Source: Dialister pneumosintes (GTDB lineage: Bacteria > Bacillota > Negativicutes > Veillonellales > Dialisteraceae). Taken from it: a DNA stretch of 64,000 nt. Under the pieces are notes generated by a model. The model was not told the DNA's origin and searched no databases. It saw only the letters and a list, made by a program, of their open reading frames with translations. Below, piece by piece: positions 50,850 through 60,321 of this stretch (the stretch's first letter is position 1; every line of letters starts with the position of its first letter). Made by a program: the position numbers and the translations under genes. Where the stretch lies: assembly GCF_001717505.1 (NCBI RefSeq), contig NZ_CP017037.1, positions 349,001 to 413,000 of the forward strand. Direction: 5' to 3'.

Positions 50850-52721
50850 ATGAAACGTTTTATAGCTGATGGAGATTGGAAAATTCTTTGGGGAATATGT
50901 AGTATTGTTCCATTTGGAATTGCCTTTTTTTTAAATTGGATTTTTGGATCATCCGGAGGATGGGAAGCATTATCTTTAATTAAATTGCTTTTATTATTTA
51001 CACAAATCGGGTTTATTACTGTATATTTTTTAAAACGAAGATTAAATCAAGCGGTAATAAGTCTGTGGGGAACCGTATTTTGTCTTTGGGGATTATCGAT
51101 GATTGTCCCTGTATTGGCAACCTATACTACCGTTATCCTTAATATGACAGATACTTCGATGGAAATGAGTACTCCGCTGTATCTGTTTTTATCTTGTTTA
51201 AGTGCTTCTTGGCTTCTTCCCGGAAGATGGCGTATGGTGTCACGTATTGTTTGGGTAATTTTTATTTTGCTATATTGCTTAATTCAATTTACCTATATCG
51301 GGTATTATATTGTGGCACATTCTTTGATTTCTGTGAATATGATGCTTGCTATTGCGCAAACAAATATTCATGAAGCTCTTTCTTTTATCAGTGTAAATAT
51401 TCCTTATACGGAGTTAACCATAGCTATTGTCAGTTTGTTTTTGTTGGGATATATTTTTTTCCGTGCTTTCGGGATTTCTATAGAAGAGAAAAACTATAAG
51501 GTTTCCAAACGTTTTAAGTTTATTTTAATAGCTCTTTTGCTTTTGAATATGGGAATGACAGTTTTTACTTTTTGTCAAACTCGAGTAGCACAAGTTTTTG
51601 CACAGTCTAAAGAAACGTTACAAAGTTTTGCTGAATTCCAGAGAATTCTTGATAGTCGTAGAAATATGGTTATTAAAGATAAAGAGTTACAACAGCAGTT
51701 AATGCATGCACCGGATGGAGTTTACATTCTCATCATTGGAGAAAGTGAAACACGTGACCATATGGGGGTATATGGTTATGAAAGAGATAACACACCGTTC
51801 CAGTCTCAAGCAATACAAGATGAGCATTATACGTTCTTCAATCATGTATATTCCAGCTATACACAAACGGTACAAACTTTGACTTATGCATTGTCGGAAA
51901 AGAATCAATATAATGATATTCCATTAATACAAGCCTATTCTATTATTGATATGGCACGTGCGGCAGGTTTTAAGACTACATGGATATCTAATCAATCTCG
52001 TTTCGGCATTTGGGATACTCCTATAGGTGCTATCGGTTCTGCTTGTGACGATCAACACTGGATGAATGATTATATTGGGACAGGAGTACAAACTAAAGAT
52101 TATGATGATATTTTAATTCCGGAATTAAAGAAAGTGGATCCTAATAATAGAAGACAATTGATAGTACTTCATCTTATGGGGAGTCATGTTAGCTATTGGG
52201 ATCGATATCCACATAATTTCTATCGGTATCCTATAGATCAAACAAAACAAAGAACAAAAGACCAAATTATGATAGATGAGTACGATAACTCTGTATTGTT
52301 TAATGATTTTGTTCTGGAACAAATTATGGATACGGCTATTAATTATTTACATGCAGATCAAGTTATTTATTTTTCTGATCATGGTGAACGAGTGACAGAA
52401 AAACCCGGACATAATGCAGATGAATTTAATTTTATGATGGTTCATATTCCATTTTGGATTTATACTTCTAATGAGTATCAAGAAAGTCATGCCACTTTAG
52501 TACAAACGATGAAACGAAGACGAGAATGGTTATTTACTAATGATATGCTCTATGATACTTTAATGGGAGGTATGGGATTAACTGCCGTTAAGTATGATCC
52601 GACCGCCGATTTCTTTAGTATGGATTATGATAAAAATATTGATAATGTGTTAACTATGTATGGGAATGTTTGGGTAAGTAAAGATACACAGCAATTAGGT
52701 GAAAATTTTAAAAATCCATAA
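50850..52721 (+). CDS. Phosphoethanolamine transferase (EptA/CptA family)
   Basis: This 623-aa inner-membrane enzyme has five N-terminal membrane segments and a periplasmic sulfatase-fold domain from about 285. The metal motif is LIIGESETRDHMGVYGY, the catalytic Thr lies in the SYTQTVQTL segment (near 335), and the second metal site is YFSDHGERV with GHN following. Such enzymes move phosphoethanolamine from phosphatidylethanolamine to lipid A, LPS core or other glycans; lipid A addition confers polymyxin resistance. The acceptor cannot be set from sequence. The start ATG has GGGGG about 13 bases upstream. Confidence 0.88.
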   Translation: MKRFIADGDWKILWGICSIVPFGIAFFLNWIFGSSGGWEALSLIKLLLLFTQIGFITVYFLKRRLNQAVISLWGTVFCLWGLSMIVPVLATYTTVILNMTDTSMEMSTPLYLFLSCLSASWLLPGRWRMVSRIVWVIFILLYCLIQFTYIGYYIVAHSLISVNMMLAIAQTNIHEALSFISVNIPYTELTIAIVSLFLLGYIFFRAFGISIEEKNYKVSKRFKFILIALLLLNMGMTVFTFCQTRVAQVFAQSKETLQSFAEFQRILDSRRNMVIKDKELQQQLMHAPDGVYILIIGESETRDHMGVYGYERDNTPFQSQAIQDEHYTFFNHVYSSYTQTVQTLTYALSEKNQYNDIPLIQAYSIIDMARAAGFKTTWISNQSRFGIWDTPIGAIGSACDDQHWMNDYIGTGVQTKDYDDILIPELKKVDPNNRRQLIVLHLMGSHVSYWDRYPHNFYRYPIDQTKQRTKDQIMIDEYDNSVLFNDFVLEQIMDTAINYLHADQVIYFSDHGERVTEKPGHNADEFNFMMVHIPFWIYTSNEYQESHATLVQTMKRRREWLFTNDMLYDTLMGGMGLTAVKYDPTADFFSMDYDKNIDNVLTMYGNVWVSKDTQQLGENFKNP

Positions 52722-52758
52722 ATATGCAAAACCATATATAATAAGTGTAGGAGGATTT

Positions 52759-53442
52759 ATGAGGCTTCGTAGAAAACCATGGATTGATGAAGCAATCAAA
52801 GAATATACAGATTTTTTGTATTTGGAATTTCCGGTAGAAAATAAAGGGAAGTGGAAACAGACTTTTTCAAATCCGAAATTACCACTTTGTGTAGAACTGG
52901 GAACAGGGAAAGGTCGTTTTATCAGTCAGATGGCGGAGATGCATCCTGCGTATAATTTTGTTGGATTTGAAAGACAAATCGGAGTTATTTATTATGCAGC
53001 TAAAAAAGTGGGAGATGCAGAACCTTTTTTAGAAAATGCAAAGCTGGTTTTAGGAGATATTACAAATATTGAGGAATTATTTGTTCAGGGAGAAGTGGAT
53101 TGTTTTTTCATTAATTTTTGTGATCCATGGCCGAAAGCTCGACATGAAAAACGAAGATTAACTTATCGTAGTTATTTGAATCGTTATGCGTCTTTGCTTG
53201 CTTCTAATGGGAAAATTATATTTAAGACGGATAATCGAGATTTATTTGACTTTTCTGTGGAAGAGTTTAAATCCATGAAGTGGGAATTGTCAGACATTAA
53301 TTATGATTTACATGCAGCTCCTGTTGAAGGTGATGTAAAAACAGAGTATGAAGAAAAGTTTAGTAAGAAGGGAAATAAAATATGCCGTTTGGTAGCTCAT
53401 CGCCCGACCATAACCGTATTGAGCAACAACGAAAAGGGCTAA
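52759..53442 (+). CDS. trmB: tRNA (guanine-N7-)-methyltransferase
   Basis: This 227-aa SAM-dependent enzyme makes m7G46 in tRNA. Motifs are LCVELGTGKGRFISQMA, NFVGFERQIGVIYYA, the catalytic FCDPWPKARHEKRRLTY and a C-terminal TEYEEKF segment. I start at ATG 52759 with AGGAGG upstream, since the longer frame begins inside the eptA-like gene. Its last 61 bases overlap the ftsW/rodA-like gene in another frame. Confidence 0.94.
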   Translation: MRLRRKPWIDEAIKEYTDFLYLEFPVENKGKWKQTFSNPKLPLCVELGTGKGRFISQMAEMHPAYNFVGFERQIGVIYYAAKKVGDAEPFLENAKLVLGDITNIEELFVQGEVDCFFINFCDPWPKARHEKRRLTYRSYLNRYASLLASNGKIIFKTDNRDLFDFSVEEFKSMKWELSDINYDLHAAPVEGDVKTEYEEKFSKKGNKICRLVAHRPTITVLSNNEKG

Positions 53443-54623
53443 GAATTCTTTTTATTATTGTAGCAATTTTAATACTTATAGGACTGCTTAATGTATATTC
53501 ATCGACTCTTTATATGAATGTAGAGGCTGGAGATAATCCTTATGGATATTTTATTAAGCAAAGTGTTTATCTTGTACTTGGAAGTGTATTTTTTCAGATT
53601 ACGAGAAAAAACAAACCTGAATTATGGGGGAAATTATCAGGAATACTTTCTATAGGTACGATTGTTCTTTTACTTCTTGTTTTTGTGGCAGGTCGTACCG
53701 TAAACGGGGCGACTCGATGGATTGCATTAGGACCTATTTCCATACAACCTTCTGAAATTGCAAAACTTCCTGCTATTTTATGGGCTGCCAGATATTTAGC
53801 AGTAAAAATGGATGTAGGTAAGAAGATTACCGTATTTGCTGAAATTCATGCTATGTTTCAACGAAGTAAAAATGGAAAATCATCATTTGTAACACAATTT
53901 TTGTCTTATTTTAAACCTTTATTTATGCCTCTATTAATGGCATTATTGGTTATTAAACAGCCGGATATGGGAACAGCTGTCATGATTCTTGCATTTCCCG
54001 CAATGATGTATATTTTAACCGGAATGCCTTTTTTAGAAATTATATGTGCAGGTACATTATCAATAGGTACATTTTTAATATTGGCATTAACTTCGGCGTA
54101 TAGGAAAGCTCGTCTTGTGGTACTATGGGACCCTTTTTCTCGTGCAAGTGATTTAGGATATCAAACCGTACAAAGTTTAATTGCTGTGGGATCTGGCGGT
54201 ATTTTAGGACAGGGAGCCGGACAAGGATTTTCTAAATTCTTTTATTTACCGGAGCAACATACCGACTTTGCATTTGCAGTATTTTGTCAAGAATGGGGTC
54301 TTATCGGTGCATTGTTTTTACTATTTCTTTTTGTAGGTTTTTTATATATCGGATTACGGTTGGCATCGCAAGTTAATAATACCTATCGTATGTTATTAAT
54401 TAGTGGATTGACTTTGCTTATAGGTACACAAGCTTTTATTAACATGGCAATGGTAATCGGTTGTTTTCCTGTAACGGGTATACCGCTTCCTTTTATTAGT
54501 TATGGAGGAACTTCTTTAGTTATTAATTTGATGGCAGTAGGGCTTATTGTAGGTGCCGTAGAATATAGCATGAAAGAGGAAGAACAAAAACAACGTATAA
54601 TATTGAATGACATTAATTATTAA
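53382..54623 (+). CDS. FtsW/RodA/SpoVE family peptidoglycan polymerase
   Basis: This 413-aa SEDS protein has about ten membrane segments and the family signatures GARRWI-like NGATRWIALGPISIQPSEIAKL, KQPDMGTAVM, GSGGILGQGAGQGFSKFFYLPEQHTDFAFAV and GIPLPFISYGGTSL. SEDS proteins polymerise lipid II into glycan strands with a partner class B PBP. FtsW (division) versus RodA (elongation) is not settled; an unusually long cytoplasmic loop near 150-180 is present. The start lies 61 bases inside trmB. Confidence 0.9.
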   Translation: MPFGSSSPDHNRIEQQRKGLRILFIIVAILILIGLLNVYSSTLYMNVEAGDNPYGYFIKQSVYLVLGSVFFQITRKNKPELWGKLSGILSIGTIVLLLLVFVAGRTVNGATRWIALGPISIQPSEIAKLPAILWAARYLAVKMDVGKKITVFAEIHAMFQRSKNGKSSFVTQFLSYFKPLFMPLLMALLVIKQPDMGTAVMILAFPAMMYILTGMPFLEIICAGTLSIGTFLILALTSAYRKARLVVLWDPFSRASDLGYQTVQSLIAVGSGGILGQGAGQGFSKFFYLPEQHTDFAFAVFCQEWGLIGALFLLFLFVGFLYIGLRLASQVNNTYRMLLISGLTLLIGTQAFINMAMVIGCFPVTGIPLPFISYGGTSLVINLMAVGLIVGAVEYSMKEEEQKQRIILNDINY

Positions 54624-54639
54624 TAAAGTATAGCGAAAA

Positions 54640-54665
54640 TAAAAGCTCCTAGTGGAGCTTTTTAT
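54640..54665 (+). terminator. Rho-independent terminator after the ftsW/rodA gene
   Basis: AAAAGCTCC, loop TAGT, GGAGCTTTTT. Confidence 0.85.
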
Positions 54666-54690
54666 AATAGAAAAGTGACTAAGGGGGACT

Positions 54691-55437
54691 ATGAATATAT
54701 CCGCTCTGATAAAAAATAAAACCTTTTTATCTCAAAATAAAAAGGACGATAAGAATTATCCGCATGCTTCGGTAGATATATTAATTGGAATATTGTATGA
54801 AAACAGATTGCAACTTTATTTATTGCAAATAGTAAAAAGCATTCTGGCTACCGTAGGAGTATCATGCGGTATATTGCAAATAGTTTCTACAAAGGAAGAA
54901 ATATCGGTTACTGCAATTGTAGAGAATAACTCTAAACAACATATTATAGCTAAAGACGGGTGTAATTTTAACGGGATAGATTTTTTTCTTTCTGATTTAT
55001 ATACAGCAAAAGCCAAGATGCTTTTTTCATCTACTTTAGAACTTGCCGGAATTGCAGTGTATGCGATGAAACAATTAGAGCAAGAAGGCATAGTACTTTA
55101 TAGTGGGGAAGAAGTTGAAAAAATTAGTGTACATAGTTTAGCTATTATCTCTTATACGATACAAAATATTTTTAAAACTGAGATTGTAAAAAACACGGAT
55201 TTTTCTATAGGAATAAACACTTTAAACCTACCTGATTTTTCTAAAAAAGAATTAGTATCTATTATGCATACTCAAAATAATGAAGAAAAAAGAAGTATTT
55301 ATCAACAAATTTTATTTTATATAGCCATAATTTTCGTCATAGTCGGTAAAGAGAAAACATATCTATCAGCAGCTGATACAGCAAGAAAAATTATGAAAAA
55401 CATAGATACAAATATCTATGATAAAAAATATTTATAA
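54691..55437 (+). CDS. Protein of unknown function
   Basis: This 248-aa protein has no recognised domain. It is Lys/Asn/Ile-rich with mixed alpha/beta character. A hydrophobic stretch near 215-228 (ILFYIAIIFVIVG) could be a membrane segment, and there is no signal peptide. GGGG lies upstream of the ATG at good spacing. It sits alone between two hairpins, so it is probably a single-gene transcript. I cannot assign a function. Confidence 0.6.
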   Translation: MNISALIKNKTFLSQNKKDDKNYPHASVDILIGILYENRLQLYLLQIVKSILATVGVSCGILQIVSTKEEISVTAIVENNSKQHIIAKDGCNFNGIDFFLSDLYTAKAKMLFSSTLELAGIAVYAMKQLEQEGIVLYSGEEVEKISVHSLAIISYTIQNIFKTEIVKNTDFSIGINTLNLPDFSKKELVSIMHTQNNEEKRSIYQQILFYIAIIFVIVGKEKTYLSAADTARKIMKNIDTNIYDKKYL

Positions 55438-55476
55438 AAAACTCTCACTTAAAAAGATAAGCGGGAGCTTTTATTT
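55438..55476 (+). terminator. Possible weak terminator after the unknown gene
   Basis: AACTCTCACTT and AAGCGGGAGCT pair imperfectly (two A-C mismatches, one wobble) with a TTTT tail. Confidence 0.4.
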
Positions 55477-55546
55477 GCTATATTAGAATGTTTTTAATAT
55501 GGTAATATATGAGATGTAACTTTTTTATTCTATTTATGAGGTGCTA

Positions 55547-56158
55547 ATGAGTAAAATTAAACTATGTGGCTTAATGAATTCAATAGATGCCTATTATGCA
55601 AATGAAGCAGCACCTGATTATGTTGGTTTGGTATTTGACAAAAGACGACATTTTATTTCGGATGAAAGAGCTTTTTCTATTAGGCAAGCTTTGGACTCAA
55701 ATATTCCTGCTATCGGTGTATTTGTTAATGAGCCGCAGAAGCACATCATAAATCTCGTACAACAAGAAGTAATACAATTTGTACAGCTTCATGGATGTGA
55801 AACAGAAACATATATTACAAAATTAAAGGAACACATATCATGTCCTATTATTAAAGTGGTATCTGTTAAAACGACAGAAGATATTTTAATGATGGAGCAT
55901 ACAAAAGCGGAATATATTATGCTTGATCACGGAATTGGCGGGACAGGGAAAACTTTTAATTGGAAGCTTATTCCTGCAATTATAAAACCTTGGTTTTTTG
56001 CAGGTGGCATTAATTTATCAAATATTGAAAAAGCGTTAGATTATCATCCGTTCTGTATAGATATTTCTTCAGGTGCGGAAACGGATGGTGTCAAAAATAG
56101 AGAGAAAATGATAGCACTGGTAAATAAAGTCAGGTTATATAGTCAGCAAATGAAATAA
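55547..56158 (+). CDS. trpF: Phosphoribosylanthranilate isomerase
   Basis: This 203-aa TIM barrel isomerises phosphoribosylanthranilate in tryptophan synthesis. It shows KLCGLM (catalytic Cys), YVGLVF, the QLHGCE segment, the catalytic Asp in MLDHGIGGTGKTFNW, FAGGIN and the ending DISSGAETDGVKN. It is alone, with no other trp gene nearby. I choose ATG 55547; GAGGTG is only three bases upstream. A three-codon mini-ORF (ATG AGG TGC TAA) ends exactly over this start (TAATG). Confidence 0.88.
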   Translation: MSKIKLCGLMNSIDAYYANEAAPDYVGLVFDKRRHFISDERAFSIRQALDSNIPAIGVFVNEPQKHIINLVQQEVIQFVQLHGCETETYITKLKEHISCPIIKVVSVKTTEDILMMEHTKAEYIMLDHGIGGTGKTFNWKLIPAIIKPWFFAGGINLSNIEKALDYHPFCIDISSGAETDGVKNREKMIALVNKVRLYSQQMK

Positions 56159-56163
56159 TTAAT

Positions 56164-56376
56164 TTAAGATAATAACTTTTTAAGAAGAGCTATATTTATT
56201 TTTAGTATATTTTTATATAGATAAAAATATACTATTTTTTGAGGTTTAATTAATTGGTATGCTTTATGTGGCATATGGGATATCAGTTGTTGTAATATTT
56301 TTTGTATAATTATAGATTTCCTTTTTAAGCATAAAGTTATTAAATAAGTTAGTAAAATAGATAGAATTTTTTTCAT
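56164..56376 (-). CDS. Possible small protein, 70 aa, unknown
   Basis: A Lys/Ile/Leu-rich frame with one N-terminal hydrophobic segment (LSILLTYLITLC) and a TAGGAAC-type binding site six bases before the ATG. Base composition is extremely AT-rich and I recognise no family. It could be a small membrane protein or chance. It converges on trpF. Confidence 0.3.
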   Translation of the reverse strand: MKKILSILLTYLITLCLKRKSIIIQKILQQLISHMPHKAYQLIKPQKIVYFYLYKNILKINIALLKKLLS

Positions 56377-56466
56377 AAGAGTTCCTAACCTTACATTAAA
56401 TAATTGTTTTACTTTTATATTAACATATGAATCAGGAAACGCATCTTAAAAATATAAGGAGAAAAT

Positions 56467-56619
56467 ATGGGAGAGTTATTTAAGAGAGAAGATACAATAG
56501 ATGAATTGTTAGAAAGTATGGGAGTACAAATTGTACTGGATGGAAATACTTTGTCAGAAAAAGATAAAGAAGAGATAAAAAAGAATGGAGATATCATTGT
56601 AACAAAGGTAAACGAATAG
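56467..56619 (+). CDS. Small protein, 50 aa, unknown
   Basis: The ATG at 56467 follows AAGGAG at ideal spacing. The frame encodes 50 residues, acidic and helical at first (MGELFKREDTIDELLESMG), then VQIVLDGNTLS and a Lys/Glu-rich end (DIIVTKVNE). A good terminator follows, so it has the layout of a real single-gene transcript. I do not recognise the family. Confidence 0.55.
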   Translation: MGELFKREDTIDELLESMGVQIVLDGNTLSEKDKEEIKKNGDIIVTKVNE

Positions 56620-56638
56620 ATATGAATATAATATATTC

Positions 56639-56671
56639 AAAAGGATGAACTTATATAAGTTCATCCTTTTT
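56639..56671 (+). terminator. Rho-independent terminator before dnaE
   Basis: AAAAGGATGAACTTA and TAAGTTCATCCTTTTT around a TA loop; it ends the transcript of the 50-aa gene. Confidence 0.88.
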
Positions 56672-56784
56672 GATTGCAATCATAGTATAAATTGCTATAA
56701 ACATCGGATACAAAATGAAGTTATTAGACTGTGATAAAATAAAAGAATAATTAGATTTTTCCGGAAGAACGTATAGGAGGCATT

Positions 56785-59700
56785 ATGGATCCATTTGTTC
56801 ATCTTCATTCGCATACAGAATATAGTTTATTTGACGGAATTAGCAGAATACCTGACTTGGTGGCTCATGTAAAAGAAATGGGACAGTCGGCACTAGCTAT
56901 TACAGATCATGGGGTTATGTATGGTGCTGTATATATGTATCAAGAGTGTATAAAACAGGGAATAAAACCTATTATTGGATGCGAAATTTATTTGACAAGA
57001 GGAAGTCACTTTGAAAAGCCGACTTCCGGTAGAGAAAAATTATATCATTTAATTTTATTAGCAGAAAATAATAAAGGTTACCAAAATTTAGTAAAAATAT
57101 GCTCTAAGGCGTGGACAGAAGGGTATCATACAAAACCACGTGCAGACCATGCGTTATTACGTGAATATAATGAAGGGCTTATTGCATTATCTGCCTGTGT
57201 AGGTGGAGAATTGCCACAGGCTATTTTACACGAAAATATGGATGAAGCACGTAAAATTATAGAATTTTATATAGAGGTATTTGGTAAAGAAAATTATTTT
57301 ATTGAATTACAAAATCATAAATTACCCGAAGAAGCTAAAGTACGTCCAATTTTAGCACAATTAGCAGAAGAATATGGGATAGGACTCGTAGCGACTAATG
57401 ATTTTCATTATGTAAAAAAAGAAGATGCAACCAGCCAAGAAATTAAGCTTTGTATATCTACAGGTAAAACATTAGATGATCCTGAACACTTTCATTTTGC
57501 AAATGATGAATTTTATTGTAAAAGTGGTAAAGAAATGGAAGAAGTTTTAGGTGGATATCCTCATGCTATAGAAAATACATCTAAAATTGCAGCACGATGT
57601 AATGTTACATTTACTTTCGGTGACCACAAATTACCGGAATTTCCGGTGCCCGAAGGAGAAACCTCACAAAGCTATCTTAGAAAGCTTTGTGAAGAGTCAA
57701 TACCACATCGCTATGGTACAGTAACAGAAACTGTCATGGAGCGGTTAAATTATGAGTTGGGAATCATTGATAAAATGGGGTTCTCAGATTACTTTTTGAT
57801 TGTAATGGATTTCATTAGATATGCTAAACAACATGAAATTCCGATCGGTCCGGGAAGAGGGAGTGCTGCCGGCAGTATAGTTTCTTATCTTTTACATATT
57901 ACAGAGTTGGATCCATTGGAATTTGATTTACTTTTTGAACGCTTTTTAAATCCGGAACGTATATCAATGCCGGATATTGATACTGATCTTTGTTATCGGG
58001 GACGAGGTCAAGTTATTGAATATCTGGCCAGAAAATATGGAGATGATCATGTAGCACAAATTATTACTTTTGGTACATTGGCTGCCAGAGCAGTAATTCG
58101 TGATGTAGGTAGAGTTATGAATTTACCTCTTCGTGATGTGGATAAAATTGCTAAAATGATCCCGCAAGTACCAGGAGTGACTTTGCAACAAACATTAGAA
58201 TCTTCTAATGAATTTAAAGCTGCGTATGAAAATGATGCAACGATTCATACTTTGATAGACCATTGTTTAAAATTAGAGGGATTGTCAAGACAAGCAGGAA
58301 CACATGCCGCAGGGGTTGTTATTTGTTCATCGTCTGTAGATGATTTTGCACCTATTCAACTTACACAAGAAGAATTTATACAGACACAATATGAAAAAGA
58401 CCAAGTGGAAAAATTAGGACTTCTCAAGATGGATTTATTGGGTCTTAGAAATTTAACGGTTATTCATGATACGGTAAAAATGATTAAAGAAAATAGAGGA
58501 ATTGATTTAGATATTGCTCATATTCCTTATCATGATAAAAAAACCTGTGATATGCTTTGTCGTGGAGATACTATCGGTGTTTTTCAGTCAGAATCATCAG
58601 GGTATACCAATTTACTTATGCAATTAGAGCCGGAAGGATTCCAAGATTTAATTCCCATGGTGGCTTTATATCGTCCGGGTCCTTTAGGCAGCGGTATGGC
58701 AGAAGATTTCATTAATCGAAAGCATGGGAGAATTCCTATTGCTTATCCACATCCGATGTTGGAAACAATACTAAGAGAAACTTATGGGGTTATTCTCTAT
58801 CAAGAACAAGTTATGCGTATTGCTGCTGTGATGGGAGGATTTAGTTTAGGACAAGCGGATCTTTTGCGGCGAGCGATGGGTCATAAGCATCCTGAAGTAT
58901 TAAAAGCACAAAGACAAACATTCGTAGAAGGTGCTATGAAGCAGGACGTAACTAAAGAAACTGCTGATTATGTATTTGATTTAATGGTTCATTTTGCAGG
59001 GTATGGATTTAATAAGTCGCATAGTGTTTGTTATGCGTGGATTGCTTGGCAAACGGCTTATTTAAAAGCACATTATAGACCGGAGTTTATGGCTGCTATG
59101 ATGACTTGTTACAATGGTGATAGAGATAAGGTTAGTCGATATATTGCCAATAGTAGAAAAAATGGAGTAAAGTTAGTAGCTCCGGATATTAATAAAAGCC
59201 GAGCTGATTTTGCGGCGAACGAAGATAGCATATTATTTGGACTTTCGGGAATACAAAATTTAGGAGATGCAGCAGTGGAATCTATTATAGAAGCTCGAGA
59301 AAAAGAAGGGGTATTTACTTCTTTATCCGATTTTATGGAGAGAGTGGATGGTAGAACTGTTAATGCTAGAGCTTGTGAAAGTTTGATAAAATGTGGTGCA
59401 ATGGACTCTTTTGGATATAATCGCTCAGAAATGTTGGATGCACTTCCACAAATTATGAGTCGAGCTGCTGCAGTTAGAGAAGATAGGCAATCCGGACAAC
59501 TTAACTTATTTGGCGGTGCAGAAGCTCCTTTAGAAGTTTCCTATAAAAAACTTCCGGATTTTTCACAAAAAGAAAAAATAGACTGGGAACGTCAATTGCT
59601 CGGATTCTACGTATCCGGGCATCCCTTAGATTCGTATGAAAAAGAAATGCAAAAATGTGTGCCTTTATCAGAATTATCGATAGAAAATGCAACAAATCTT

Positions 59701-60204
59701 GATGGAAAAACAATTACAGTAGGCGGTATTGTTTCTCGAGTAAAAGGAATGGTTACCAAGAAGGGTGCTCCTATGGGATATGTAACCATTGAAGATTTTG
59801 AAGGAGAAACAGAAGTGGTAGTATTCCCTTCTGTTTGGGAAAGAGATAGATTTTTATTAAAAAATGATGCAGCTGTTATTATTAGAGGACGAGTACAAGC
59901 CAATGAAAGAAATACTCATTTATTGGCAGAAAGAATTATGTCGTTGGAAAATAATCATTCTGTAGTAGAGCAACCGGTTCTTCATATTTATTTAGATAAA
60001 GAACACGAATCGCGTGAAATTAGTAATCAGTTAGCCGTATTATTAAAAATATATCATGGTAATATTCCTGTGATTCTACATATAGAGAGTGCTAAAAAAC
60101 AAATTAAAATGGATAAACAATTTCACATAGACGGTTCTATAGAAGTACAAAATGAATTAAAAAAACTTTTAGGTGATATAGCTATAGAATTTATAAATCC
60201 GTAG
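56785..60204 (+). CDS. dnaE: DNA polymerase III alpha subunit
   Basis: This 1139-aa replicative polymerase is of the DnaE type. It has an N-terminal PHP domain (FVHLHSHTEYSLFDG, ITDHGVMYGAVYMYQE) and a palm with catalytic acidic residues in PDIDTDLCYRGR (near 400). The fingers include the KMDLLGLRNLTVI and GGFSLGQADLLRRAMGHK segments and the GYGFNKSHSVCYAWIAWQTAYLK helix, and a C-terminal OB domain follows (TVGGIVSRVKGMVTKKGAPMGYV, near 985). The length is typical. AGGAGG lies upstream. It lacks the exonuclease of PolC. Confidence 0.97.
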   Translation: MDPFVHLHSHTEYSLFDGISRIPDLVAHVKEMGQSALAITDHGVMYGAVYMYQECIKQGIKPIIGCEIYLTRGSHFEKPTSGREKLYHLILLAENNKGYQNLVKICSKAWTEGYHTKPRADHALLREYNEGLIALSACVGGELPQAILHENMDEARKIIEFYIEVFGKENYFIELQNHKLPEEAKVRPILAQLAEEYGIGLVATNDFHYVKKEDATSQEIKLCISTGKTLDDPEHFHFANDEFYCKSGKEMEEVLGGYPHAIENTSKIAARCNVTFTFGDHKLPEFPVPEGETSQSYLRKLCEESIPHRYGTVTETVMERLNYELGIIDKMGFSDYFLIVMDFIRYAKQHEIPIGPGRGSAAGSIVSYLLHITELDPLEFDLLFERFLNPERISMPDIDTDLCYRGRGQVIEYLARKYGDDHVAQIITFGTLAARAVIRDVGRVMNLPLRDVDKIAKMIPQVPGVTLQQTLESSNEFKAAYENDATIHTLIDHCLKLEGLSRQAGTHAAGVVICSSSVDDFAPIQLTQEEFIQTQYEKDQVEKLGLLKMDLLGLRNLTVIHDTVKMIKENRGIDLDIAHIPYHDKKTCDMLCRGDTIGVFQSESSGYTNLLMQLEPEGFQDLIPMVALYRPGPLGSGMAEDFINRKHGRIPIAYPHPMLETILRETYGVILYQEQVMRIAAVMGGFSLGQADLLRRAMGHKHPEVLKAQRQTFVEGAMKQDVTKETADYVFDLMVHFAGYGFNKSHSVCYAWIAWQTAYLKAHYRPEFMAAMMTCYNGDRDKVSRYIANSRKNGVKLVAPDINKSRADFAANEDSILFGLSGIQNLGDAAVESIIEAREKEGVFTSLSDFMERVDGRTVNARACESLIKCGAMDSFGYNRSEMLDALPQIMSRAAAVREDRQSGQLNLFGGAEAPLEVSYKKLPDFSQKEKIDWERQLLGFYVSGHPLDSYEKEMQKCVPLSELSIENATNLDGKTITVGGIVSRVKGMVTKKGAPMGYVTIEDFEGETEVVVFPSVWERDRFLLKNDAAVIIRGRVQANERNTHLLAERIMSLENNHSVVEQPVLHIYLDKEHESREISNQLAVLLKIYHGNIPVILHIESAKKQIKMDKQFHIDGSIEVQNELKKLLGDIAIEFINP

Positions 60205-60321
60205 AATTATCTAATAGGCATATAGATTTGTAAATTGCCTATCTAGGCAGGCTGTAGTAGAATAAAAAAGATATTAATTTGTAAAAGACAAATATATTCA
60301 TTTATAAAAATAGGGGTATCT

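Noticed and set aside
56415-56597. Minus-strand 60-aa ORF near the small gene
   Set aside because: It is antisense to the 50-aa ORF, which has the better ribosome binding site and terminator.
60205-60321. Hairpin with TAGGCA/TGCCTA arms after dnaE
   Set aside because: The loop is long and no T run follows, so I could not support a terminator.
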